This document shows, one piece after another, positions 31,486 through 39,979 of a stretch of DNA of 60,503 nucleotides. The position numbers and the translations under genes were made by a program. The DNA is taken from NCBI GenBank assembly GCA_046331175.1, contig JAXLRI010000020.1, forward strand, positions 1 to 60,503, read 5' to 3'. How positions within the stretch are numbered: the stretch's first letter is position 1; each line of letters begins with the position of its first letter. Below the pieces are notes generated by a model. That model was not told the origin of the DNA and ran no database searches. It saw only the letters and a program-made list of their open reading frames with translations. This DNA comes from JAWKIW01 sp046331175. Lineage in GTDB: Bacteria > Actinomycetota > Acidimicrobiia > Acidimicrobiales > Acidimicrobilacustridaceae.

Positions 31486-33569
31486 GCGCGCCGCTGAGCG
31501 AGCAGGCCCGCGGCGAGATCGACCCCGCCGGCCGCATCGACGAGCTGCGCGAGCAGATCCGCCACCACAACCGGCGGTACTACGAGCTCGACGAGCCCGA
31601 GATCCCCGACGCCGACTACGACGCCCTCGTGCGCGAGCTGCAGAAGCTCGAGCAGCTCCACCCCGACCTCATCACGCCCGACTCGCCCACCCAGGTCGTG
31701 TCGGGCGCGCCCACCGCCACGTTCGCCGAGGTCGAGCACCGGGTGCCGATGATGAGCCTCGACAACGCCATGGACGAGGCCGAGCTGCGGGCGTGGGGCG
31801 ACCGCCTGCACCGCCAGCTGGGCGACGAGGCGGCCGAGGTCGGCTACGTCAGCGAGCTGAAGATCGACGGCCTGGCCGTGTCGCTGCGCTACGAGGGCGG
31901 CCGCTTCGTGCAGGGCGCCACCCGCGGCAACGGCCGAGTGGGCGAGGACGTCACCGCCAACCTGCGCACCATCGAGGTCATCCCGGATCGCCTGCCGAAG
32001 GGCGCGCCGCGCGTGCTCGAGGTGCGGGGCGAGGTCTACATGCCGGTGTCGGCCTTCGATGCGCTCAACGCGGCGGCCGAGGCCGAGGGCGGTCGCACCT
32101 ACGTGAACCCCCGCAACACCGCAGCCGGCTCGCTGCGCCAGAAGGACGCCGCCATCACCGGCAGCCGGCGCCTGGCCTTCTGGAGCTACCAGCTGGGCGA
32201 CATCGAGGGCGGTCCCGCCTTCGCCACCCACCACGAGACCCTCGAGCTGCTCGGCTCGCTCGGCTTCCCGGTCAACCCCAACATCGAGGTGCTCACCACC
32301 CTCGACGAGGTCTACGCGTACTGCCGTCGCTGGCAGGAGCACCGCCACGACCTCGACTACGAGATCGACGGCGTCGTGGTGAAGGTCGACGACCTGGCCC
32401 GCCGGGCCGAGCTGGGCAGCACCTCCAAGGCGCCCCGCTGGGCCATCGCCTACAAGTTCCCGCCCGAGGAGCGCACCACCCGCCTGGTCGACATCCAGGT
32501 GTCGATCGGTCGCACCGGTCGGGCGACGCCCTTCGCCGTGCTCGAGCCGGTGTTCGTCGGCGGCTCCACCGTCGGCGTGGCCACGCTGCACAACGAGGAC
32601 CAGGTGAAGGCCAAGGACGTGCGGCCCGGCGACACGGTCATCGTGCGCAAGGCCGGCGACGTCATCCCCGAGGTGGTGGGGCCGGTCCTCGCCGACCGCC
32701 CGAAGGGCCTCGCCGAGTGGCGGTTCCCCGCCGACTGCCCGGTCTGCGGCACCCCGTTCGTGCGGCCCGAGGGCGAGGCCGACACCCGCTGCCCCAACGA
32801 GGCGTGCCCGGCTCGCGTCGCCGGCGCCATCGAGCACTTCGCGTCGCGTGGCGCCATGGACATCGAGGGCTTCGGCGAGCAGCGGGTCCAGCTGTTCCAG
32901 TCGCTCGGGATGCTCCACGACATCGCCGACGTCTACTTCCTCGACGTCGACCGGCTGCGCGACCTCGACGGCTTCGGCGAGGTGTCCATCGCCAACCTGG
33001 TCGAGGCGCTCGAGGCGTCCAAGTCCCGGCCGCTGGCCAACCTGCTCGTCGGGCTGAACATCCGCCACCTCGGCCCCGCCGGCGCCGAGGCCCTGGCCGC
33101 CCACTTCGGCCACCTCGACCAGATCGAGGCGGCGTCGGTCGACGAGCTGTCGGCGGTCGAGGGCGTGGGCGGGGTGATCGCCGAATCCGTGCACCAGTGG
33201 TTCACCGACGAGGGCAACAAGGCGGTCGTCGACAAGCTGCGCACCGCCGGCGTCAACCTGCGCGGCCCCGACCGTCCCGACGTCGAGCCGGTGCTGGCCG
33301 GCATGAGCGTCGTCGTCACCGGCACGCTGGCCGGCTACAGCCGCGACGAGGCCGAGGCCGCCATCAAGGCCCGGGGCGGGAAGTCGCCCGGCAGCGTGTC
33401 GAAGAAGACCACCGCGGTGGTGGTGGGCGACGGGGCCGGCGCCTCCAAGCTCACCAAGGCCACCGACCTGGGCGTGCCTGTCCTCGACGAGGCCGGCTTC
33501 GAGCACCTGCTCGCCACCGGCGAGGTCGTCGCCGCGACCACCGGGACCACCGACGAGGAGCCCGCGTGA
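31482..33569 (+). CDS. ligA: NAD-dependent DNA ligase
   Basis: A 695-residue LigA, normal length. It seals nicks in DNA with NAD as adenylate donor. Domain Ia: RIDELREQIRHHNRRYYELD. Adenylation motif SELKIDGLAVS with K127. Then the OB fold, the four-Cys zinc finger (CPVCGTPF, CPNEACPAR), the helix-hairpin-helix region, and a C-terminal BRCT domain (GMSVVVTGTLAGYSRDEAEA). The frame extends upstream to a GTG at 31437, but the GTG at 31482 is placed better relative to the family N-terminus and overlaps the stop of the leader ORF. The stop overlaps the start of the HAD gene (GTGA). Confidence 0.96.
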   Translation: MSAPLSEQARGEIDPAGRIDELREQIRHHNRRYYELDEPEIPDADYDALVRELQKLEQLHPDLITPDSPTQVVSGAPTATFAEVEHRVPMMSLDNAMDEAELRAWGDRLHRQLGDEAAEVGYVSELKIDGLAVSLRYEGGRFVQGATRGNGRVGEDVTANLRTIEVIPDRLPKGAPRVLEVRGEVYMPVSAFDALNAAAEAEGGRTYVNPRNTAAGSLRQKDAAITGSRRLAFWSYQLGDIEGGPAFATHHETLELLGSLGFPVNPNIEVLTTLDEVYAYCRRWQEHRHDLDYEIDGVVVKVDDLARRAELGSTSKAPRWAIAYKFPPEERTTRLVDIQVSIGRTGRATPFAVLEPVFVGGSTVGVATLHNEDQVKAKDVRPGDTVIVRKAGDVIPEVVGPVLADRPKGLAEWRFPADCPVCGTPFVRPEGEADTRCPNEACPARVAGAIEHFASRGAMDIEGFGEQRVQLFQSLGMLHDIADVYFLDVDRLRDLDGFGEVSIANLVEALEASKSRPLANLLVGLNIRHLGPAGAEALAAHFGHLDQIEAASVDELSAVEGVGGVIAESVHQWFTDEGNKAVVDKLRTAGVNLRGPDRPDVEPVLAGMSVVVTGTLAGYSRDEAEAAIKARGGKSPGSVSKKTTAVVVGDGAGASKLTKATDLGVPVLDEAGFEHLLATGEVVAATTGTTDEEPA

Positions 33570-34330
33570 GCGACGCCACCACGGGCCAGGCCGGCGACGC
33601 CGGCGAATCGACAAGCGGCACCGACGGCACCGCCGAGGCGTTCGAGGTCGTCGAGGTCGTCGAGGCGTTCGGGGCCGTCGAGACCGGGGCCGACGGCTAC
33701 GACGCCGTCGTGTTCGACCTGGGCGGGGTGTTCACCGACTCGCCGTTCGAGGCGCTGCGCCAGGTCGGCGTGGGCAAGGGCGTCTCGTTCGAGGAGGCGA
33801 TGGACGTCGTGTTCGGCCCGTACCACGCCGACACCGACCACCCTTGGCACCGGGCCGAGCGGGGCCAGCTCGACCTCGAGACCTGCCGGACCGAGATCCG
33901 GGCGATCGGCACCGAGCGCGGCGTCGACATCGACCTGCTCGACGTGCTGGCCCACATGGCCGGCGGTGGCGTGCGCGAGCCGATGGTCGAGGTGGTCCGC
34001 CGCATCCGCGCCACCGGCCGGCGCACCGCGCTGCTCACCAACAACGTGGCCGAGTTCCGCCCGTTCTGGCACGACATGCTGCCCTTCGACGAGCTGTTCG
34101 ACCTGGTGGTCGACTCGTCCGACGTGGGCCTGCGCAAGCCCGACCCCGCCGTGTACCGCCACGTGCTCGACGGCCTCGGCGGCGTGGCCTTCGAGCGCTC
34201 GGTCTTCCTCGACGACTACGAGGGCAACGTGGTGGCGGCCCGGGCCCTCGGCATGACCGGCATCGTCGTCGACGTCGACCCCACCCCAGCCATCGCCGAG
34301 CTCGTCGCCGTCCTCGGGCTCGACGCCTGA
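33566..34330 (+). CDS. HAD superfamily hydrolase
   Basis: A 254-residue HAD protein after a ~45-residue acidic, low-complexity N-terminus. Motif I is VVFDLGGVFTDSP: the nucleophile Asp is present but the second Asp (DxD) is Gly, as in YihX-type and some dehalogenase-like members. Motif II is LLTNN, motif III the Lys in GLRKPDPAVYRHVL, motif IV VFLDDYEGNVVAA. It probably cleaves a small phosphorylated metabolite. Co-translated with ligA through a GTGA overlap, though no functional link is known. Confidence 0.88.
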   Translation: MSDATTGQAGDAGESTSGTDGTAEAFEVVEVVEAFGAVETGADGYDAVVFDLGGVFTDSPFEALRQVGVGKGVSFEEAMDVVFGPYHADTDHPWHRAERGQLDLETCRTEIRAIGTERGVDIDLLDVLAHMAGGGVREPMVEVVRRIRATGRRTALLTNNVAEFRPFWHDMLPFDELFDLVVDSSDVGLRKPDPAVYRHVLDGLGGVAFERSVFLDDYEGNVVAARALGMTGIVVDVDPTPAIAELVAVLGLDA

Positions 34331-34387
34331 CGCCTCGCCGCCGGTGCCGGCGTGGGCCCACCCTCGCCGGTCAGGTGGGTGCCGTCG

Positions 34388-34786
34388 TCAGACGACGGTG
34401 AAGCACCACTGGCGGGAGAGGTTCTGCTCGGGGGTGGCCTGGGGCCAGAAGCGGGCCACCACGCAGTTCTGGCCGGCGGGCAGGTACTCGAGCGCCTTGC
34501 CCGGGCCGGGGGTGAAGGTGATCAGCCCCTGCGAGAGGATCTTGTTGAGCTGGTCGAGCGGGATCGGCGTGCCGTCGATCTGCAGGCTGCCGTCCCAGCC
34601 GCTCTGCAGGTCGATGCCCACCTGCGACTGCTGCAGGACCTTGTCGTTGTTGCCGGGGATCAGGGCCTCGACCACCCGGTCGTCGGCCTTGGGGCTGTCG
34701 TTGCCGCCGATGAAGAAGGCGCCCACGATCGCCACCGCGGCGATGAGCAGGGGGATGGCCAGGGCGATCTTCTGCTTGGTGGTCAT
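34388..34786 (-). CDS. Small exported or anchored protein of unknown function
   Basis: A 132-residue protein. The start MTTKQKIALAIPLLIAAVAI forms an N-terminal signal-anchor (residues ~5-27). The rest is extracytoplasmic with a DGSLQIDGTPIPLDQLNKIL segment and two Cys (in QNCVVARF and RQWCFTVV) that could form a disulfide. The C-terminus is short and hydrophobic. The ATG at 34786 is preceded by CAGACT, 9 nt away. Divergent from the PASTA kinase gene, which makes a cell-envelope role plausible but unproven. Confidence 0.7.
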   Translation of the reverse strand: MTTKQKIALAIPLLIAAVAIVGAFFIGGNDSPKADDRVVEALIPGNNDKVLQQSQVGIDLQSGWDGSLQIDGTPIPLDQLNKILSQGLITFTPGPGKALEYLPAGQNCVVARFWPQATPEQNLSRQWCFTVV

Positions 34787-34795
34787 GCGGTGGTC

Positions 34796-34801
34796 AGTCT
34801 G
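34796..34801 (-). promoter_or_regulatory. Possible -10 element for exported protein
   Basis: CAGACT on the minus strand, 9 nt before the ATG at 34786. Confidence 0.3.
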
Positions 34802-34953
34802 CCGGGGGCCCGCCTCGGTGACCAGTCGGCGGCCGCGCTCGGCGCCGCCGTGGCGTGGACCCTCGCTGGGGGTACGACCCCGGCCGACGGGCACCGACCA
34901 CCAGCCCGACGGCCGCCCCAGGGGACGCGGAGGCCCGAGCGGCTCCACGAATC

Positions 34954-34963
34954 ACACCGGTGT
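34954..34963. promoter_or_regulatory. Palindrome in the kinase promoter
   Basis: ACACCGGTGT, a perfect 10-bp palindrome ending 6 nt before the -10 hexamer, a position where a bound regulator would block or aid RNA polymerase. Confidence 0.35.
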
Positions 34964-34969
34964 AACCAG

Positions 34970-34975
34970 TACCCT
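34970..34975 (+). promoter_or_regulatory. -10 element for PASTA kinase gene
   Basis: TACCCT, 8 nt before the ATG at 34984. Confidence 0.5.
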
Positions 34976-34983
34976 CGGCTGCC

Positions 34984-37524
34984 ATGGCTGTCGTCCGCTC
35001 CGGGGTCCCGCGCGGCGCGCCGTCCGGCGGGCGGGGCGCGCCGCCCGCCGCGGCACCGGCCCGGCCGCGGGTCGACCACCGGATCGGCCAGGTGCTCGGC
35101 GGTCGCTACCGCCTCCTGACGCCCATCGGCACCGGGGCGTCGGCGTCGGTGTTCCTCGCCGACGACGTCACCCTGCGCCGGCGGGTCGCCATCAAGCTGC
35201 TGCACCCGGCCCTGGCCGACGACGACGCCTTCCTGCGCCGGTTCCGGGCCGAGGCCCAGGCCGCCGCCGCCCTCAACCACCCGCACGTCATGTCGGTCTA
35301 CGACTGGAACGGCGACGACGAGACGCCGTTCCTCGTCATGGAGTACCTCGAGGGCGGCAGCCTGCGGGCCCTGCTCGACGCCGGCGACCGGCTGAGCCCG
35401 TCGCAGGCCCTGCTGGTGGGCCTCGAGACGGCGCGCGGCCTCGACTACGCCCACCGCCGCGGGTTCGTGCACCGCGACATCAAGCCGGCCAACCTCCTGT
35501 TCGACGAGGAGGCCCGGGTCCGCATCGCCGACTTCGGCCTGGCCCGGGCCCTGGCCGAGGCCGCCTGGACCGAGCCGATGGGTGCCGTGCTCGGCACCGC
35601 CCGCTACGCCTCGCCCGAGCAGGCCCGGGGCGAGTCCCTCGACGGCCGCAGCGACGTCTACTCGCTCGCCATCGTCCTGATCGAGGCGGTCACCGGCCTG
35701 GTGCCCTTCGCCGTCGACACCACCATCGGCACGCTGATGGCGCGCGTCGACCGCGACCTGCCGGTGCCCGATGGGCTGGGCCCGCTCACACCCGTGCTCG
35801 AGGCTGCCGGGCGCTGCCACCCCCGCGACCGCCTCGACGCCGCCGAGTTCGGCGCCGCCCTGCTGCTGGCCGCCGAGGGCCTCGACCGGCCCGAGCCCCT
35901 GCCGCTGGCCGGCGCCCTGGCCGACGGCGCCCAGCTGGTCGTCGACCGCGACCCCACCGAGGTGCAGGCCGAGCCGGCCGCTCCCGCCTCGGTGGTCGGT
36001 GGGTCGGTGGCCGGTGCCTCGGTGGCCGTCGAGGGCCGGTCGTCGCGCAAGGAGCGGCGGCGGGCTCGCAAGGCCGGCGCCGCCGTGGCGGCCGGTGGCG
36101 CGGTCGCCGGGGGAGCGGTGGTGGCGGGGACGGTTGCCGCGAGCGCCGCCGGTGCCCTGCCCGGTGCCGCCGGCAGCGCCATCCCGCTCGACGACGGCGA
36201 GCCCGAGCCGGTGTGGGCCGCCGACGAGCTGGCCCCCTCCGGGCCGGTGGCCGTGGTCGCCCCGGGCGAGGCGTCGCCCGACGGTGGCCCCGTCCTCTAC
36301 GACGTCGACCTCGACTCCGACCTGGGCTTCGGCACCGGACCCAACCCGGTCCTCGACCTGCGCGACGCCGGCGAGGTCGTGGCCGGTGGCGCCGTCGAGA
36401 CCGCCGCCAGCGGTCGGATCAGCACCGGGGACGAGACCGAGCTCGGCCTCGAGCCCGAGGCCGCCGTGGTCGCCCCCGAGCTGCCGCCCGACGCCAGTCG
36501 CAAGGAGCGCAAGGCGGCCCGCAGGGACGCCGAGGCTCGGGCCAAGGCCGATGCTGCCGCGGCCAAGGCGCAGGCCAAGGTCGACGACGCCGCCGCCAAG
36601 GCGCAGCGCAAGGCCGACAAGGCGGCGGCCAGGGCCGGCCGGAAGCGCTGGCCCCGGGTCGTCGGCGTGCTGGTGGTGCTGGGGCTGATCGCCGGGGCCG
36701 TCGGCTACTGGTACGTCGAGCTGCGCATCCCGCGCTACGCCGTGCCCGACCTCGTCAGCCGCGACCTGCCCACCGCCGAGGCGCTGGCCACCACCAACGG
36801 CTGGCGCATCGCCCGCACCGACGACCGCCGCGACGGCACGCGGCCGGGCGAGATCCTCGCCCAGTCGCCCGCCCCCGGCACCGACCTCCTGCGCGACGGC
36901 ACCCTGGCCCTCACCGTCTCGCTCGGCAACACCCTCGTCGCCGTGCCCACCGACCTCGTCGGCGTCACCCAGGAGGCCGCCGGCCAGCGGCTGGCCGCCT
37001 CCGAGCTGGTCGTCGGCGAGATCACCCAGGTCAACGATGAGGACATCCCGGCCGGCACCGTGATCTCCCTCGGTCCCGGCACCCCGGCCCAGCTGCCCAA
37101 GGGCTCGGGCGTGCCGCTGGTCGTGTCCAAGGGCCCGGTGCCCCGCACCATCCCCGACGGCCTGGCCGGCGTCCCCGCCGACAACGCCGTGGCCCGGCTC
37201 AAGGAGCTGGGCCTGGTGCCCACCCAGGTGCAGGTGTTCTCCGACACCGCCCCGGTCGGCCAGTCGACCGGCACCCAGCCCAACGCCGGGACCCAGGTCG
37301 AGAAGGGGTCCAGCGTCACCGTCTACGTGTCGAAGGGCCCGCAGCTGATCGCCGTGCCGTCGGTGGCCGGGCGCTCGGTCATCGACGCCGCCTCGGTCGT
37401 CGAGGGGTCGCGGCTCAAGGTCGCCGGCACCCAGGGCTCGCCCACCCAGCCGGTCACGGGCACCGTCCCGGCGGCGGGCACCATGGTCCGCCCCGGCACC
37501 GCCGTCACCCTCGTCACCGGCTGA
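34984..37524 (+). CDS. PASTA-domain Ser/Thr protein kinase (PknB-like)
   Basis: An 846-residue transmembrane kinase. Kinase domain ~41-300: glycine loop IGTGASASVFLAD, Lys71 in VAIKLL, HRD at 163-165 (VHRDIKPANLLF), DFG at 182-186 region (IADFGLA), and GTARYASPEQARG. A long linker follows with an Ala/Gly-rich hydrophobic stretch (near residue 370) and a Lys/Ala-rich coiled-coil-like segment before the TM helix (~556-580, VVGVLVVLGLIAGAVGYWYV). Four PASTA repeats (~584-846) face outside and probably bind peptidoglycan fragments or lipid II. Kinases of this type control cell growth and division. No phosphatase or division gene is adjacent. The last codons are duplicated in the DNA after the stop. 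Confidence 0.93.
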   Translation: MAVVRSGVPRGAPSGGRGAPPAAAPARPRVDHRIGQVLGGRYRLLTPIGTGASASVFLADDVTLRRRVAIKLLHPALADDDAFLRRFRAEAQAAAALNHPHVMSVYDWNGDDETPFLVMEYLEGGSLRALLDAGDRLSPSQALLVGLETARGLDYAHRRGFVHRDIKPANLLFDEEARVRIADFGLARALAEAAWTEPMGAVLGTARYASPEQARGESLDGRSDVYSLAIVLIEAVTGLVPFAVDTTIGTLMARVDRDLPVPDGLGPLTPVLEAAGRCHPRDRLDAAEFGAALLLAAEGLDRPEPLPLAGALADGAQLVVDRDPTEVQAEPAAPASVVGGSVAGASVAVEGRSSRKERRRARKAGAAVAAGGAVAGGAVVAGTVAASAAGALPGAAGSAIPLDDGEPEPVWAADELAPSGPVAVVAPGEASPDGGPVLYDVDLDSDLGFGTGPNPVLDLRDAGEVVAGGAVETAASGRISTGDETELGLEPEAAVVAPELPPDASRKERKAARRDAEARAKADAAAAKAQAKVDDAAAKAQRKADKAAARAGRKRWPRVVGVLVVLGLIAGAVGYWYVELRIPRYAVPDLVSRDLPTAEALATTNGWRIARTDDRRDGTRPGEILAQSPAPGTDLLRDGTLALTVSLGNTLVAVPTDLVGVTQEAAGQRLAASELVVGEITQVNDEDIPAGTVISLGPGTPAQLPKGSGVPLVVSKGPVPRTIPDGLAGVPADNAVARLKELGLVPTQVQVFSDTAPVGQSTGTQPNAGTQVEKGSSVTVYVSKGPQLIAVPSVAGRSVIDAASVVEGSRLKVAGTQGSPTQPVTGTVPAAGTMVRPGTAVTLVTG

Positions 37525-37576
37525 TCCGGCCCCGCCCGGCACTCACGTCACCGGCTGATCCGGCCCCGCCCGGCAC
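37512..37576 (+). repeat. 31-bp direct duplication across the kinase stop codon
   Basis: A 31-bp sequence at 37512-37542, which includes the final codons and TGA stop of the kinase gene, is repeated exactly at 37546-37576 after a 3-nt spacer. A recent local duplication. Confidence 0.9.
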
Positions 37577-37764
37577 CGGCGGCGCGCGTCGCCTCGTCCG
37601 GGGGCGACCGGTGTCGCCGCCTCTCGCGGGCCTCGGCACCCGGTGGTCGGGCCAGGTGGTCGAGGCCGGCCGAGATCGACCGGGGTCGCCGGCCGGGGCC
37701 CACCCCCTGGCCGGCGAGGAGCACGTGACCTCCGACCGCGGTCGGACGGCCGAGCCGGGTGGGG

Positions 37765-37784
37765 ACTTGACCAGATGGTCAAGT
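37765..37784. promoter_or_regulatory. Candidate TetR-type operator, exporter promoter
   Basis: ACTTGACCAGATGGTCAAGT: two perfect 8-bp arms around four bases, directly abutting the -10 hexamer TAGCCT of the DHA2 exporter. The core CTTGAC-N6-GTCAAG recurs at 40517-40534. The form resembles TetR-family operators; no TetR gene is in the window. Confidence 0.6.
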
Positions 37785-37789
37785 AGCCT
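37784..37789 (+). promoter_or_regulatory. -10 element for DHA2 exporter gene
   Basis: TAGCCT, 6 nt before the GTG at 37796 and touching the operator dyad. Confidence 0.55.
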
Positions 37790-37795
37790 GCCGGG

Positions 37796-39634
37796 GTGAC
37801 CGTGTCCGAGCCCACCGACGAGGCGGCCGGGCCGGACGGCAGGCGAGCGGGCGGGGACGGCGGCAACGCCGAACGACGCGCCGGCGACGCCGGACGACCC
37901 CGCCGGTCCGGCATCGAGGTGCCGTCGACGCTGCCGATGTCGCCCGAGTCGTCCCCCGAGGCGGCCGGCCCCGACCCCAGCGCCGTGCTGCTCGAGGCCC
38001 CCGGCGAGGAGGAGGTGGCCGTCGTCGCCTGGCCGCTGCTGTGGAAGCAGCGGGGGAGCCGTCGTGCCGGTGCTGCCGGGGGATCGAATGGCGCCGGGGG
38101 CGCCGGTGCGGTGCCCGACGCCCATGACGAGGACGGCGACGCCGACGAGCGGTCGCGCCGTGCCGCCCGGGCCGAGCGATCGCCGTGGCTGGTGCTGGCC
38201 GCCGCCCTGTTCGGCCTGTTCTCGGTGGGCTTCTCCATCACCGTGCTGTCGATCGCCGTCACCGACATCGCCCGCGAGTTCGACACCACCGACAACGTCG
38301 TCATCTGGGTGATCACCGGCCCGCTGCTGCTCGGCGCCATCGTCACGCCCGCCGCCGGCAAGCTGGCCGACCTGTTCGGGGCGCGGCGCGTCTACCTCAC
38401 CGCCATGTGCCTCGTCGCCCTCTTCGCCGCGCTCGCCGCGGCGTCGTGGAGCGCCACCTCCCTGATCACGTTCAGGGTGATCGGCGCCGCCATCGGGGCC
38501 GCCACCGGCCCGGCCGCCATCGCCCTCATCAACCGGCTGTTCCCGCGCGAGAAGCGGGCCCAGGCCCTCGGCTACTGGTCGCTGGTGGCCGCCGGTGGAC
38601 CGGTGCTCGGCGTGGTGGTGGGCGGCCCGGTCGTGCAGGCCGTGTCGTGGCGGTGGATCTTCATCGCCCAGGTCCCGCTCAGCCTCATGACGGTGGCGGT
38701 CTGCGCCGCCATCTTCCCCGACACGCCCCGCACCAAGGTCCGCTTCGACTACGTCGGCGCCATCCTGCTGGGCCTCGGGGCCGGGTCGTTCGTGATCGCC
38801 CTCAACCGCGCCCCCGAGGCCGGCTGGGGCTGGACCAACCCGCTCATCGTCGTGCTGTTCCTCGCCACGCCGGTGCTGCTGACCGCCTTCGTCCTGTACG
38901 AGCGGCGGATCTCCTACCAGCTCATCCCCATCCGCTACTTCTCCCGCCGCAACTTCGCCTTCCCGATGGTGAACCAGTTCTTCACCAACTTCGCCTACAT
39001 GGGTGGCTTCTTCCTCACGCCGTTCCTGCTGCAGCGGGTGCTCGGCTACGACCAGGCCAAGACCGGCTTCGTGTCGATCGTGCGGCCGCTGGTGTTCGCC
39101 ATCGCCGGTCCGCTCGCCGGCTGGGCCGCCACCAAGGTGGGCGAGCGCACCAACGCCGTGGTCGGCGGCTTCTGCCTGCTGTCGTCGATGCTGCTGTTCA
39201 CCACCGTCAGCCAGTCGAGCACCGAGGCCATCGTGTTCTGCGCCCTGGCCCTGTCGGGGGCGGGCATGGGCATCACGGCGCCGGCCATGGCCGCCGCCAT
39301 CGCCAACACGGTCGACGAGGCCGACCTCGGCGTGTCCGGCGGCGCCCAGCAGATGATCAGCCAGATCGGCGTGGTGGTGGGCACCCAGGTGATGTTCACC
39401 GCCCAGCACGCCTTCCTTGGCGAGTACGGCTCGCTCAAGGTCGACCAGATCCCCTCCGAGGTCCTGGCGGCGTCGTACTCCCACGGCTACCTGATCGGCG
39501 CCATGGGCGCGCTGCTCGGCCTGATCGCCGCCACCTTCGTGCGGGCCACCACCCGCTCGGGCCGGCTCACCGCCACCGGTGAGGAGGCCGAGGAGGCCGA
39601 CCACAGCCCGCAAGGCCTCGCCCCCGCCACCTGA
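37796..39634 (+). CDS. DHA2-family MFS drug/lipid exporter
   Basis: A 612-residue MFS protein. A ~125-residue disordered N-terminus precedes the first helix (SPWLVLAAALFGLFSVGFSITVLSIAVTDIA). The helix count appears to be 14 and motif A (GKLADLFGARRVYL) is present, both of the DHA2 group of proton-coupled exporters. Motif C-like GPVLGVVVGGPVVQAVSWRW is also visible. The substrate could be a drug, fatty acid or lipid. Its promoter contains a TetR-like operator also found at the SCP2 gene, hinting at a hydrophobic substrate. The GTG at 37796 is leaderless; a GTG at 37802 is the alternative. Confidence 0.88.
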   Translation: MTVSEPTDEAAGPDGRRAGGDGGNAERRAGDAGRPRRSGIEVPSTLPMSPESSPEAAGPDPSAVLLEAPGEEEVAVVAWPLLWKQRGSRRAGAAGGSNGAGGAGAVPDAHDEDGDADERSRRAARAERSPWLVLAAALFGLFSVGFSITVLSIAVTDIAREFDTTDNVVIWVITGPLLLGAIVTPAAGKLADLFGARRVYLTAMCLVALFAALAAASWSATSLITFRVIGAAIGAATGPAAIALINRLFPREKRAQALGYWSLVAAGGPVLGVVVGGPVVQAVSWRWIFIAQVPLSLMTVAVCAAIFPDTPRTKVRFDYVGAILLGLGAGSFVIALNRAPEAGWGWTNPLIVVLFLATPVLLTAFVLYERRISYQLIPIRYFSRRNFAFPMVNQFFTNFAYMGGFFLTPFLLQRVLGYDQAKTGFVSIVRPLVFAIAGPLAGWAATKVGERTNAVVGGFCLLSSMLLFTTVSQSSTEAIVFCALALSGAGMGITAPAMAAAIANTVDEADLGVSGGAQQMISQIGVVVGTQVMFTAQHAFLGEYGSLKVDQIPSEVLAASYSHGYLIGAMGALLGLIAATFVRATTRSGRLTATGEEAEEADHSPQGLAPAT

Positions 39635-39651
39635 CGACCCTGCGCCGCCCC

Positions 39652-39860
39652 GACGTTCAGGCTGTCAGCCACCGTGGTGGTGGCTGGCGACATTGATGTC
39701 GTGGTGCACCGTGGTGGCTGGCGACATTGATGTCGTGGCCGCCGCCGACGTTCAGGCTGTCAGCCACCCGAGCGGTGGCTGGCGACATTGATGTCGTGGC
39801 CGCCGCCGACGTTCAGGCCGTCAGCCACCCGAGCAGTGGCTGGTGACATTGATGTCGTGG
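39652..39860. repeat. 61-bp tandem repeat array with two dyads per unit
   Basis: About three and a half copies with a 61-bp period; one copy carries a deletion, so spacing there is 34 bp. Each full unit has CAGCCACC-N5-GGTGGCTG (39666, 39761; one mismatch at 39822) and CGACATTGATGTCG (39688, 39722, 39783; one change at 39844). The first dyad keeps its arms while its loop differs (GTGGT or CGAGC). The array is AT-richer than its surroundings and fills the space between the converging exporter and SCP2 genes. Confidence 0.85.
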
Positions 39861-39874
39861 TGCCCCGTGCGGTC

Positions 39875-39953
39875 GCGGGACGCGGGACGCGGGACGCGGG
39901 ACGCGGGTCGGGGCGCGGACGGGGCGCGGACGGGGCGCCCCGTGGGGCGCCCC
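39875..39953. repeat. Short GC-rich repeats ending in a palindrome pair
   Basis: Four copies of GCGGGAC plus GCGGGTC (39875-39909), two of GGGGCGCGGAC (39910-39931), then GGGGCGCCCC twice (39932-39941, 39944-39953). The palindromes can form a strong hairpin and may end transcription of both converging genes. Confidence 0.75.
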
Positions 39954-39979
39954 GGTCACGAACCTCGGACGAGCCTGGA

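Noticed and set aside
31421..33565. Long plus-strand frame leading into the HAD gene
   Set aside because: The part over ligA is an Arg-rich shadow; the HAD protein itself starts at 33566 with a GTGA overlap.
39652..39860. CRISPR array
   Set aside because: The whole 61-bp unit repeats, with no unique spacers, and no cas genes are present.
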